From the NCBI GenBank assembly GCA_044426345.1, contig JAWXUP010000096.1, forward strand, positions 1 to 7,847: a DNA stretch of 7,847 nucleotides, in the 5' to 3' direction. This stretch comes from CAYJLC01 sp044426345. Its GTDB lineage: Bacteria; Bacillota; Clostridia; Oscillospirales; Butyricicoccaceae. Position 1 is the stretch's first letter. The number at the start of each line of letters is the position of its first letter. Positions 1 through 5,940 of the stretch are shown one piece after another. Below the pieces are notes generated by a model. The model saw only the letters and a program-made list of their open reading frames with translations, was not told the origin of the DNA and made no database searches. The translations under genes were made by a program, and so were the position numbers.

Positions 1-186
1 TATCAATCCGTATTCATATGCATTTTGAATGCCCGGTGTGTACCACATATCATCTAAAACATCTGAATAAACTCCAGTTTCATAAGTATTCACTTTTGTG
101 AAGTTGTCAAGCGATGCTGAAGCAGCCAAAGCTGTAGTATTCATAATCATTAAACTCGCCAGTACTATTGCTATAATCTTTTTCAT
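1..186 (-). CDS. Secreted SLH-domain protein, N-terminal part (runs off left edge)
   Basis: This is the first 62 codons of a protein whose remainder lies outside the window. Residues 1-22 form a classic Sec signal peptide: MKK, then a hydrophobic core (IIAIVLASLMIM), then TTALAA, with likely cleavage near residues 20-22. From about residue 40 the mature part reads YSDVLDDMWYTPGIQNAYEYG, apart from the final LI. This is the start of an S-layer homology domain (consensus F-S-D-V, W-Y, I, A-x-x-x-G). SLH domains bind pyruvylated secondary cell-wall polymers and anchor proteins to the Gram-positive surface. The ATG at 184-186 is preceded by AAGGAG at 8 bases spacing. It lies 63 bases downstream of the dehydratase-like gene on the same strand with no clear terminator or promoter between, so read-through is possible. 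No functional link is evident. The catalytic or binding part, if any, is not visible. Confidence 0.85.
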   Translation of the reverse strand, partial: MKKIIAIVLASLMIMNTTALAASASLDNFTKVNTYETGVYSDVLDDMWYTPGIQNAYEYGLI

Positions 187-249
187 ATTAAATTCTCCTT
201 CTTATTTTGACGTAATTGCCTTTGAAAATTGTTGATATAACTGATATAT

Positions 250-1566
250 TTACAATACTGATGCAACAGAGAGCAACGTAGAAATTTTCTTTTTCTGTTT
301 GTCGTCTGATTTAATAGTTGAAATATCCATACTTTGTTCTTTAGCGATTGCAAGCATTAGTTTAATTCTATTTTCTTGGTTTACCCTTGAAGCACCAGGA
401 TCGTAGTCTATGGCTGTAATATTTGCTTTGGGGAACAACTCTTTGATAGGACGAATTGTTCCTTTTCCTACAATATGATTTGGCAAGCACCCAAATGGCT
501 GTGTGCAAACGATATTTTCAAATCCTTGCTCGCATAGTTCTAACATTTCAGCAGGAAGCAACCAACCTTCGCCCATCTTATTGCCATACCCTACAACGTC
601 ACCAACAAGGGATTTCATATGTACATAAGTACTTGGTGCTAAAAATTTGCCATTTTCTTCTATTGCGTTAATAAGCATTGTTTCAATCTTCTCTATGTAG
701 TGAAATAATGCATTGATAGCATCGAATTTTAGTTTGCTTCCACCATATAGCTTAATGTCCTCTAGTCTATTATCAATCTTAAACAAAGCAAATCCCATAA
801 GACCAGGAATCATATATTCGCAGTTTTGTGAAAGTAAAAAATCTTCAAGATTGTTATTGCCTAGACTAGAATATTTGACATAAATCTCACCGACAACACC
901 AACTTTTATTTTTTCAGATTTCTGGGTTTCTACTTTAGAAAAACTCTGAACGATTTCCTTGAAATTCACTTTCATTTGAGATAGACTTAATCCTTTGTTC
1001 TCTTTAAAATCTTCACAAAGTCGAGTTTGCCATTGCTTTACAAGTTGATCGGTAGAGCCTTTTTTTACTTCATAAGGTTTTACTTGGTTTTTAAGGAGCA
1101 TTAACATATCTCCGTATCCAATGATACTAATTGTTTTTCTAATGAGCGGAAGTGTAAACTTAAACCCAGAGTTTTTCTCAAGTCCAGAAAGATTTAATGA
1201 AATAACAGGTACTTGCTCATATCCAGATTTTACCAAAGCTTTTCGCAATAGATGAATATAATTCGATGCTCTACACCCACCACCAGTTTGTGTAATTAAA
1301 AGTGCTGTTTTGTTGACATCGTATTTACCACTACTTAAAGCATCTAAGAATTGACCAATCACTAACAAAGCCGGGTAACAAGTATCGTTGTGTACATATC
1401 TAAGACCAGCTTCTACAACAGTACTGCTGTCATTATGTAAAATTTCTAAATGATATCCCTCATTTTCAAAAATAGTACTTACCATTCCAAAATGAATAGG
1501 TAGCATATTGGGTACTAAAATAGTATAATCTTTTTTCATCTCGCGAGTAAATTCTATTCGTTTCAC
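250..1566 (-). CDS. 2-hydroxyacyl-CoA dehydratase-like iron-sulfur protein (COG3581-type module, separate from its activase)
   Basis: The 438-aa product resembles the C-terminal third of the large activase/dehydratase-related proteins of Clostridia. Recognisable blocks are LVPNMLPIHF (about 17-26), NDTCYP (C63), TQTGGGCRASNY (C98), PVISLN (120-125) and CTQPFGCLPNH (C354 and C360). These conserved cysteines probably ligate an iron-sulfur cluster, by analogy with HgdB/FldB-type dehydratase subunits and double-cubane cluster proteins; the ligand assignment is inference. Such enzymes accept an electron driven by ATP hydrolysis in a partner activase. Substrate and reaction cannot be read from sequence. 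The start is GTG at 1564-1566: GGAGG sits 6 bases upstream and is itself inside the last codons of the activase gene, only one base after that gene's stop, so translation is probably coupled. The next in-frame ATG (1537-1539, codon 10) lacks such a site. The protein is cytoplasmic, with no signal peptide or membrane helix. Confidence 0.85.
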   Translation of the reverse strand: MKRIEFTREMKKDYTILVPNMLPIHFGMVSTIFENEGYHLEILHNDSSTVVEAGLRYVHNDTCYPALLVIGQFLDALSSGKYDVNKTALLITQTGGGCRASNYIHLLRKALVKSGYEQVPVISLNLSGLEKNSGFKFTLPLIRKTISIIGYGDMLMLLKNQVKPYEVKKGSTDQLVKQWQTRLCEDFKENKGLSLSQMKVNFKEIVQSFSKVETQKSEKIKVGVVGEIYVKYSSLGNNNLEDFLLSQNCEYMIPGLMGFALFKIDNRLEDIKLYGGSKLKFDAINALFHYIEKIETMLINAIEENGKFLAPSTYVHMKSLVGDVVGYGNKMGEGWLLPAEMLELCEQGFENIVCTQPFGCLPNHIVGKGTIRPIKELFPKANITAIDYDPGASRVNQENRIKLMLAIAKEQSMDISTIKSDDKQKKKISTLLSVASVL

Positions 1567-1567
1567 T

Positions 1568-4483
1568 TTAAACCTCCTTTTGCTCTATGGCTGCAATTAA
1601 ACTGCGTATTCTTATTTTTGTTGCGCCTAAATTAGTAATTTCATCAATTTTTAATCCAGTATATATTTTATTGCCTTCTCGTAAAATTGCTTTTACTTCA
1701 TCTGTTGTAATCGCATCAACTCCACACCCAAAAGACACTAGTTGAACAAGTTGCATATCACGCTTGTCTGTAATATATTTGGCTGCATCATATAACCTTG
1801 CATGATAAGTCCATTGATTTAGCACATTTGCTTGATACTTTTCTTTTGCCAAATGACAAATAGAATCTTCTGTTACAATGGCAACTTGATAACTACTCAT
1901 CAACTTATCAATACCATGATTTACCTTTGGATCAAGATGATAAGGTCTGCCAGCAAGCACAATAATCTTTTGATTGTTTTCTCTTGCTATGCGAATAATT
2001 TCAGCACCCTTTTCCCTTGTTTTTTTAAGGAATAATTCTCGCTCGGCAAATGCTTTGTCGGTAGCTTTTTGAATATCTTTTTTAGAAATATCGGAAAAGC
2101 ATCTACCTAGAATTGCTTGGATTTTTCCTATAAAATCCTTCGGTCTGTGCAAACCTATGTAATCATAGATATACTGCACATTTTTCATAGAAGCGATATT
2201 GTTGACTATTGTTTCAGGATAATATGCCACAACGGGGCAGTTATAATGATTATCACCACGCTTCTCGTTGATGTTATAAGTCATACAAGGATAAAAAATC
2301 GCATCTACTTTTTGTGTGAGCAACTTTTCGATATGGCCATGAACCAGTTTGGCAGGGAAACATACCGTGTCAGAGGGAATTGAATCTTGCCCACTTAAAT
2401 ATGTTTCATTATCAGAAAAGCCTGATGTTATTACTTCAAATCCAAGTTCATTGAAAAATGTTGTCCAAAAAGGAAGTAATTCGTACATGTTTAAAACCAA
2501 CGGAATTCCAATTCTGCCTTTAGGCATAGGAACAACCTTGTTCATATAGTCTTCTAATAATGTTCTTTTGTATTCATATAAGTTTAGATTACTTTGATTA
2601 TTTTTATAGCGTATGGTCGGTCTGTCGCATCGGTTTCCGGCGACAAATTTTCTTGCTCCATCAAATGTGTTGATGGTTAAGGCACAGTGATTGGCACACA
2701 TTTTACAGTTTGCATATGATATGGTATGTGTGAAATGTTCTAGTGCTTTTGGACTTAATATACTAGAGCATTTAAGTCCTTTGTTTTTTCCGTAAAGAGC
2801 AACACCGTATGCACCCATAATACCAGCAATATTAGTACGTATTACTTTACCACCAATTTCTTTTTCAAAGGAACGTAGTACTGCATCGTTTAAAAACGTG
2901 CCACCCTGCACAACAATGTTTTGACCTAATTCGCTAGCACTACTTACACGAATTAATTTATAGATTACATTTTTTACCACACTAATAGAAAGTCCAGCTG
3001 AAATATCCTCCACAGAAGCACCGTCTTTTTGTGCTTGCTTGACGGAAGAATTCATAAACACAGTACAGCGAGAGCCTAAATCAACTGGAGAATCTGAAAA
3101 AAGACCTAATTTGCCATATTCCTGCGAGCTGTATCCCAAAATATTAGCAAAAGTCTGGAGAAATGAGCCACAACCAGACGAACAGGCTTCATTAAGAAAA
3201 ATATCGTCTATCGCACCATCTACAATGCGGAAACACTTCATATCTTGCCCACCGATGTCAATGATGAAATCTACATCTTTATTGAATTTTTTTGCCGCTG
3301 TATAATGAGCTACTGTTTCTACAAGACCAAAATCAATATTAAAGGCATTTTTGATCATATCTTCTCCATAGCCTGTGACAGCAGATGAGAGAATATTTGC
3401 ATGAGGATTTGCATCATAAAATTCCTCTAAAATTGCTTTAATAGGAGGGATTGGATTGCCACCGTTGGTTTGGTATCTTGAAAATATAATATCTTCCGAT
3501 TCATTAATTGCCACAACTTTGATGGTTGTAGAGCCTGCATCAATGCCAATATGGACATTTCCGCTATAATTGTTCTCTTGACGCACGGTCACATCGTTTT
3601 TGGCATGACGTTCTAAAAACAAGCGATATTCTTCTTGGTTTTTGAATAGTGGTTCTATCTTTTCAAAATTCTGATTGGATTTATAATGCACAACTCTGTC
3701 AATAAGCTTTTCTATATCGGTCATTGTATCTGCACAGATAGCTGCCCCAATGGCAACATAATAGAGTGAATTTTCAGGGCAAGAGCCTGTTAAATGCAAC
3801 GTATTATCAAAACATTTTCTAAGCTCCGACATAAAGGTTAGAGGACCACCAAGATATAAGATTTCACCTGTGATTCTTCTGCCTTGCGCCAATCCGATAA
3901 TTGTTTGGTTTACCACTGATTGAAAAATGCTTGCTGATAAGTCTTCTTTTTTAGCACCTTGATTTAAGAGTGGTTGTATATCAGATTTTGCAAAAACACC
4001 GCATCTAGATGCGATAGAATATGTTTTTTCGGCTGATTTTGCAAGAACATTCATCTCCTCTGGTGTAATGCTCAAAAGGGTTGCGATTTGATCAATAAAT
4101 GCGCCTGTTCCACCAGCACAAGTGCCATTCATACGCACTTCTAATACGTTGGATAAAAACAATATTTTAGCATCTTCGCCACCCAGTTCAATGACAGTGT
4201 CTGTGTGAGGCATTAATGTATTTGCGGCTACTTTTGTTGCAAATACCTCTTGTACAAATCCGATACCAAGCCCATCAGCAAGTCCCATTCCTGCTGAACC
4301 TGTGATGGATACTGCGATTGGTCCTATATTTGAAAATTTGTTTTTTAACTTTTCTAAGCAAGCGTGCAATTTCTCGTGTATCTTTGAGTGATGTCTTTCG
4401 TAAGATTTATATATTACCTCATTAGTTTGCGAAATAAGCGCCAATTTTATCGTAGTTGAACCGATATCTATTCCTAATTTCAT
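1568..4483 (-). CDS. Double ASKHA-domain acyl-CoA dehydratase activase-related protein with DUF2229 region
   Basis: The 971-aa product has two BcrAD/BadFG-type ATPase domains. Domain 1 (1-255) has phosphate motif GIDIGSTTIK (4-13), ELGGEDAK (99-106), and cysteines C122 (NGTCAGGTGAF) and C161 (SRCGVFAKSD). Domain 2 (310-570) has GIDAGSTTIK (313-322), DIGGQDMK (409-416), C434/C438 (NEACSSGCGSF) and C473 (SRCTVF). In known activases (HgdC family) the two equivalent cysteines hold a [4Fe-4S] cluster, and ATP hydrolysis drives low-potential electron transfer to the dehydratase. A third part (about 590-971) starts with C593-C596-C600 and C619 and continues as a DUF2229/COG3580-like region (IPSDTVCFPAK, YPCMTYN, LAGRPYHLDP, SFGCGVDA). 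Homologues I recall carry another ~400 residues fused here; in this window those are the next gene. The ATG start gives GIDIGST at residue 4, as usual in the family; GGAGGG lies 3 bases upstream, a short spacing. It probably serves the 438-aa partner. Confidence 0.9.
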   Translation of the reverse strand: MKLGIDIGSTTIKLALISQTNEVIYKSYERHHSKIHEKLHACLEKLKNKFSNIGPIAVSITGSAGMGLADGLGIGFVQEVFATKVAANTLMPHTDTVIELGGEDAKILFLSNVLEVRMNGTCAGGTGAFIDQIATLLSITPEEMNVLAKSAEKTYSIASRCGVFAKSDIQPLLNQGAKKEDLSASIFQSVVNQTIIGLAQGRRITGEILYLGGPLTFMSELRKCFDNTLHLTGSCPENSLYYVAIGAAICADTMTDIEKLIDRVVHYKSNQNFEKIEPLFKNQEEYRLFLERHAKNDVTVRQENNYSGNVHIGIDAGSTTIKVVAINESEDIIFSRYQTNGGNPIPPIKAILEEFYDANPHANILSSAVTGYGEDMIKNAFNIDFGLVETVAHYTAAKKFNKDVDFIIDIGGQDMKCFRIVDGAIDDIFLNEACSSGCGSFLQTFANILGYSSQEYGKLGLFSDSPVDLGSRCTVFMNSSVKQAQKDGASVEDISAGLSISVVKNVIYKLIRVSSASELGQNIVVQGGTFLNDAVLRSFEKEIGGKVIRTNIAGIMGAYGVALYGKNKGLKCSSILSPKALEHFTHTISYANCKMCANHCALTINTFDGARKFVAGNRCDRPTIRYKNNQSNLNLYEYKRTLLEDYMNKVVPMPKGRIGIPLVLNMYELLPFWTTFFNELGFEVITSGFSDNETYLSGQDSIPSDTVCFPAKLVHGHIEKLLTQKVDAIFYPCMTYNINEKRGDNHYNCPVVAYYPETIVNNIASMKNVQYIYDYIGLHRPKDFIGKIQAILGRCFSDISKKDIQKATDKAFAERELFLKKTREKGAEIIRIARENNQKIIVLAGRPYHLDPKVNHGIDKLMSSYQVAIVTEDSICHLAKEKYQANVLNQWTYHARLYDAAKYITDKRDMQLVQLVSFGCGVDAITTDEVKAILREGNKIYTGLKIDEITNLGATKIRIRSLIAAIEQKEV

Positions 4484-4540
4484 ATGCCCTCCGTTACCAT
4501 TTTACACTAATTCTTGAATTGATACTTCTAAGCTTGTAAA

Positions 4541-4546
4541 TTTATA
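4541..4546 (-). promoter_or_regulatory. Possible -10 element of the activase promoter
   Basis: On the minus strand this reads TATAAA, inside a longer TATATAAA, about 60 bases before the activase ATG. A -35 element 17 bases upstream would fall at 4564-4569, immediately next to the operator-like palindrome at 4570-4583, but no good TTGACA match is present there. The long leader and the operator suggest a promoter here, yet its exact position is uncertain. Confidence 0.3.
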
Positions 4547-4569
4547 TATTTGCTTAACTTTGCAAATTT

Positions 4570-4583
4570 AACAGTTAGCTGTT
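4570..4583. promoter_or_regulatory. MarR-type operator in front of the activase gene
   Basis: The imperfect palindrome reads AACAGCTAACTGTT on the minus strand. It matches 12 of 14 bases with each of the two tandem elements on the marR promoter (5077-5090 in the opposite orientation, and 5091-5104). Its position about 87 bases before the activase ATG, next to a possible promoter, suggests that the adjacent MarR protein represses the activase/dehydratase genes as well as itself. The sequence match is seen; the binding protein is inferred from adjacency. Confidence 0.65.
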
Positions 4584-4597
4584 GAATAATCTTTGAT

Positions 4598-4625
4598 TTA
4601 ACTCCTATTTGAATATAGGAGCTAA
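4598..4625 (-). terminator. Stem-loop overlapping the marR stop codon; weak or partial terminator
   Basis: On the minus strand TTAGCTCCTAT and ATAGGAGTTAA pair over 11 bp (one G-U) around the 6-base loop ATTCAA. The G-U pair exists only in the minus-strand RNA; the plus-strand RNA would have an A-C mismatch there, which supports a minus-strand function. The TAG stop of marR lies in the stem. The sequence after the stem is ATCAAAG, without a U tract, so this is not a strong intrinsic terminator. It may lower read-through, protect the marR message end, or be a processing site. Confidence 0.45.
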
Positions 4626-5041
4626 TCTAATTTGCTATTTAATTTCTTTAGTAAGCATTTTAACATTTCAGTTTCATCATCTGTAAATTCAGAAAATATA
4701 TAAGTTTCATTTGCAACTCGTGAAGTTTGGGTTTGCGCCAAAGTGGACAATCCTTTTGAGGTCAGAGTGGCATTTTTAATGCGTTTATCACTAGGGTCAC
4801 CATTTAAAATGATAAATTCTTTTTTGACAAGACGCTGTATATTGGCTTGCATAGCGGCTTGAGAAACTTCAAATGTCTTCTCAATATGCTTAATTGGTGC
4901 TGTATGATGCCCTAGCTTTGATAGATAGACTAAAATCCCACATTGCGTTAACGTGATACCATACTGTTTCAAGTCATTATTTGCCTTTTTTTCAATACCA
5001 TCTGATGCTTTTTTTATGATACGAATAATATCATCTGTCAT
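4622..5041 (-). CDS. MarR-family winged helix-turn-helix transcriptional regulator
   Basis: The product is 139 aa, the usual MarR length. It has an N-terminal dimerisation helix (1-25), a helix-turn-helix with recognition helix about 59-72 (SQAAMQANIQRLVKKE), and the diagnostic wing GDPSDKRIKNATLTSKG (81-97), whose D85 and R87 correspond to the conserved D-x-R. A C-terminal helix (about 120-139) completes the dimer. Such proteins are small-ligand- or redox-responsive dimeric repressors. The ATG at 5039-5041 has GGGGGTGA 4 bases upstream. Its promoter carries two tandem operator-like elements, so autorepression is likely. The next gene on the same strand is the activase, 138 bases on, with a third matching element, which suggests it regulates that system. 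The ligand is unknown. C34 and C129 are its only cysteines, so a redox role cannot be excluded but has no direct support. Confidence 0.9.
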   Translation of the reverse strand: MTDDIIRIIKKASDGIEKKANNDLKQYGITLTQCGILVYLSKLGHHTAPIKHIEKTFEVSQAAMQANIQRLVKKEFIILNGDPSDKRIKNATLTSKGLSTLAQTQTSRVANETYIFSEFTDDETEMLKCLLKKLNSKLD

Positions 5042-5063
5042 GCTTTCACCCCCAATACTAAGA

Positions 5064-5092
5064 AGTATAACACATCAAAAGCTAACTGTCAA
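5064..5092 (-). promoter_or_regulatory. Sigma-A promoter of marR
   Basis: On the minus strand TTGACA (5087-5092) and TATACT (5064-5069) are separated by exactly 17 bases, and TG one base before the -10 makes it an extended -10. Transcription would start near 5057, giving a leader of roughly 15 bases with the GGGGGTGA ribosome binding site. The -35 hexamer bridges the joint of two tandem operator-like elements, a standard arrangement for repression. Confidence 0.85.
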
Positions 5093-5104
5093 CAGCCAGC
5101 TGTT
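5077..5104. promoter_or_regulatory. Two tandem 14-bp MarR operator-like elements on the marR promoter
   Basis: The plus strand reads AAAAGCTAACTGTC (5077-5090) directly followed by AACAGCCAGCTGTT (5091-5104). Each agrees with the palindrome at 4570-4583 in 12 of 14 bases when suitably oriented. The second is a near-perfect inverted repeat (AACAG/CTGTT arms). Binding would cover the -35 of marR, so autorepression is the natural reading. That the MarR protein of this window is the binder is inferred. Confidence 0.7.
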
Positions 5105-5134
5105 AAAATATTTTAAGAAAAAACTTGATACAGA

Positions 5135-5163
5135 TTGAAACTATACTGTTTTGGGGATATAAT
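5135..5163 (+). promoter_or_regulatory. Near-consensus plus-strand promoter with no gene directly behind it
   Basis: TTGAAA (5135-5140) and TATAAT (5158-5163, perfect consensus) are separated by 17 bases. Transcription would start near 5170. No open reading frame with a ribosome binding site follows before the terminator hairpin at 5248-5275. It lies about 30 bases from the divergent marR operators and does not overlap them. Confidence 0.7.
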
Positions 5164-5169
5164 AAAAAA

Positions 5170-5281
5170 TTCTCTAGATTCAGATTTTAGATATAAATGA
5201 ATTATAATTTGTTTATATTGATTCGCAGATGTTATTGAAGTTAGTTTAAAGACTGTACCGAGTAGTACAGTCTTTGTTTAT
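5170..5281 (+). ncRNA. Candidate orphan small RNA (about 110 nt)
   Basis: A near-consensus promoter just upstream and a perfect 11-bp terminator stem with T-rich tail at the end delimit a transcript of about 110 nt. Inside it ATATAAA (5191-5197) and TTTATAT (5212-5218) can form a weak A/U stem whose loop contains the self-complementary AATTATAATT. The only internal reading frame from ATG (5196-5237, 13 codons plus stop) has no ribosome binding site. I recognise no known RNA family. It could instead be the leader of the membrane-protein gene starting at 5445, with the hairpin acting as an attenuator. Confidence 0.45.
5248..5280 (+). terminator. Strong intrinsic terminator
   Basis: AAAGACTGTAC (5248-5258) and GTACAGTCTTT (5265-5275) are perfectly complementary over 11 bp around the 6-base loop CGAGTA. 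The stem end plus the following bases give a T-rich plus-strand tail (TCTTTGTTTA). The minus-strand tail is less T-rich (AAACTAAC), so a plus-strand terminator is favoured. Confidence 0.75.
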
Positions 5282-5359
5282 ACCCCAATCACATCCCAGA
5301 AGATACTTGCATAAGTGCAGTGAAATGATTAATAGGTTTATTTTAAATTAATGATAAAA

Positions 5360-5393
5360 CTACACCCATTTATTAAAAACAGGTGTAGCTTTT
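5360..5393. terminator. Second hairpin before the membrane-protein gene, terminator- or operator-like
   Basis: CTACACC (5360-5366) pairs with GGTGTAG (5382-5388) around a 15-base loop, followed by CTTTT; AAAA precedes the left arm. On the plus strand it resembles a modest terminator. The right arm also overlaps the expected -35 zone of the weak promoter at 5406-5414, so an operator role is equally possible. Confidence 0.4.
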
Positions 5394-5405
5394 AGTGTGA
5401 ACTTG

Positions 5406-5414
5406 TGGTAAAAT
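5406..5414 (+). promoter_or_regulatory. Possible extended -10 promoter of the small membrane protein
   Basis: TGGTAAAAT (TG, one base, TAAAAT), found within 5406-5414, is an extended -10. The start site would be near 5421, with a leader of about 24 bases containing the GGGGTGA ribosome binding site. No good -35 is present at 16-18 bases upstream, so the call is tentative. Confidence 0.35.
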
Positions 5415-5444
5415 TAAAGAACTTATGTTTTGTGGGGTGATGGA

Positions 5445-5936
5445 ATGGAGAATGAAATTAAAGTATACTTAAATTCTGCGTATTTGAAAAAAGTATTTTT
5501 AGCTAACATAATTGGAATACCTATATTGATATTTATGTTTTTCTGTAGTTTCCGAGGGGTATCTATAGGGCTGGATTATACATTAGGGCTAAGAATTTCT
5601 TCGATTGCATGTCTTATAATTTTTGTTATAGTTACGATTTGTTTATTGACACAATATTTTTCAAAAAAACCGATGTTAATTGCAAATGAGAAAGGCATAT
5701 ATAAGGGGAATGTTTTTTTTCTTCTTACTAAAGAAGAAGGTGTGCATTATAATTGGAATAATATTTCCGGTATCAGTTTTGCAGAAGAAATAACAATTAC
5801 ATTAAACGATAAAGACGAAACTAAAGTAGTATTGTTTTGTAACGAAAACGAAGATGTTCCTGTTATTCGAAATCAAATTTTAAGCAAATTTCGTAATGAA
5901 ATCGAAATTTTTAATATTGAGATAATACAAAAGTAA
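5445..5936 (+). CDS. Small membrane protein with two N-terminal helices and a PH-like tail (STM3941-like, tentative)
   Basis: The 163-aa product has two hydrophobic helices (about 17-36 and 51-71), then a cytosolic-looking beta-rich tail. The pattern KKPMLIANEKGIY (74-86) followed by a W-N-N-I-S-G-I segment (104-110) resembles the STM3941-like or bacterial PH-like membrane-protein group of unknown function; this is recognition by pattern only. The start chosen is ATG at 5445, with GGGGTGA at 5434-5440. An in-frame TTG at 5430 would add five residues that overlap this ribosome binding site. The gene is convergent with the 431-aa gene, its stop ending 4 bases before that gene's stop, and no terminator fits between. 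It could belong functionally with the 431-aa protein, but nothing in its sequence proves it. Confidence 0.75.
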   Translation: MENEIKVYLNSAYLKKVFLANIIGIPILIFMFFCSFRGVSIGLDYTLGLRISSIACLIIFVIVTICLLTQYFSKKPMLIANEKGIYKGNVFFLLTKEEGVHYNWNNISGISFAEEITITLNDKDETKVVLFCNENEDVPVIRNQILSKFRNEIEIFNIEIIQK

Positions 5937-5940
5937 AGTT

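Noticed and set aside
1537..1539. ATG as start of the 438-aa protein
   Set aside because: The GTG at 1564-1566 has a well-placed GGAGG, and the ATG is too far from it.
1568..1570. Split activase/dehydratase as a decayed gene
   Set aside because: The junction carries a well-spaced ribosome binding site and both parts are full length with conserved motifs, so decay is unlikely.
2117..2549. Plus-strand frames of 66-88 codons inside the activase gene
   Set aside because: They lie opposite a long gene with clear family motifs, and they show no recognisable domains.
5196..5237. 13-codon frame from ATG inside the small RNA region
   Set aside because: It has no ribosome binding site and is too short to support.
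5430..5444. TTG start that would lengthen the small membrane protein by five residues
   Set aside because: The extension overlaps the GGGGTGA ribosome binding site that serves the ATG at 5445.
5105..5444. CRISPR array, tRNA or known riboswitch in the gene-free stretch
   Set aside because: No repeated spacer pattern, cloverleaf or recognisable riboswitch motif is present; only the promoters and hairpins listed can be supported.
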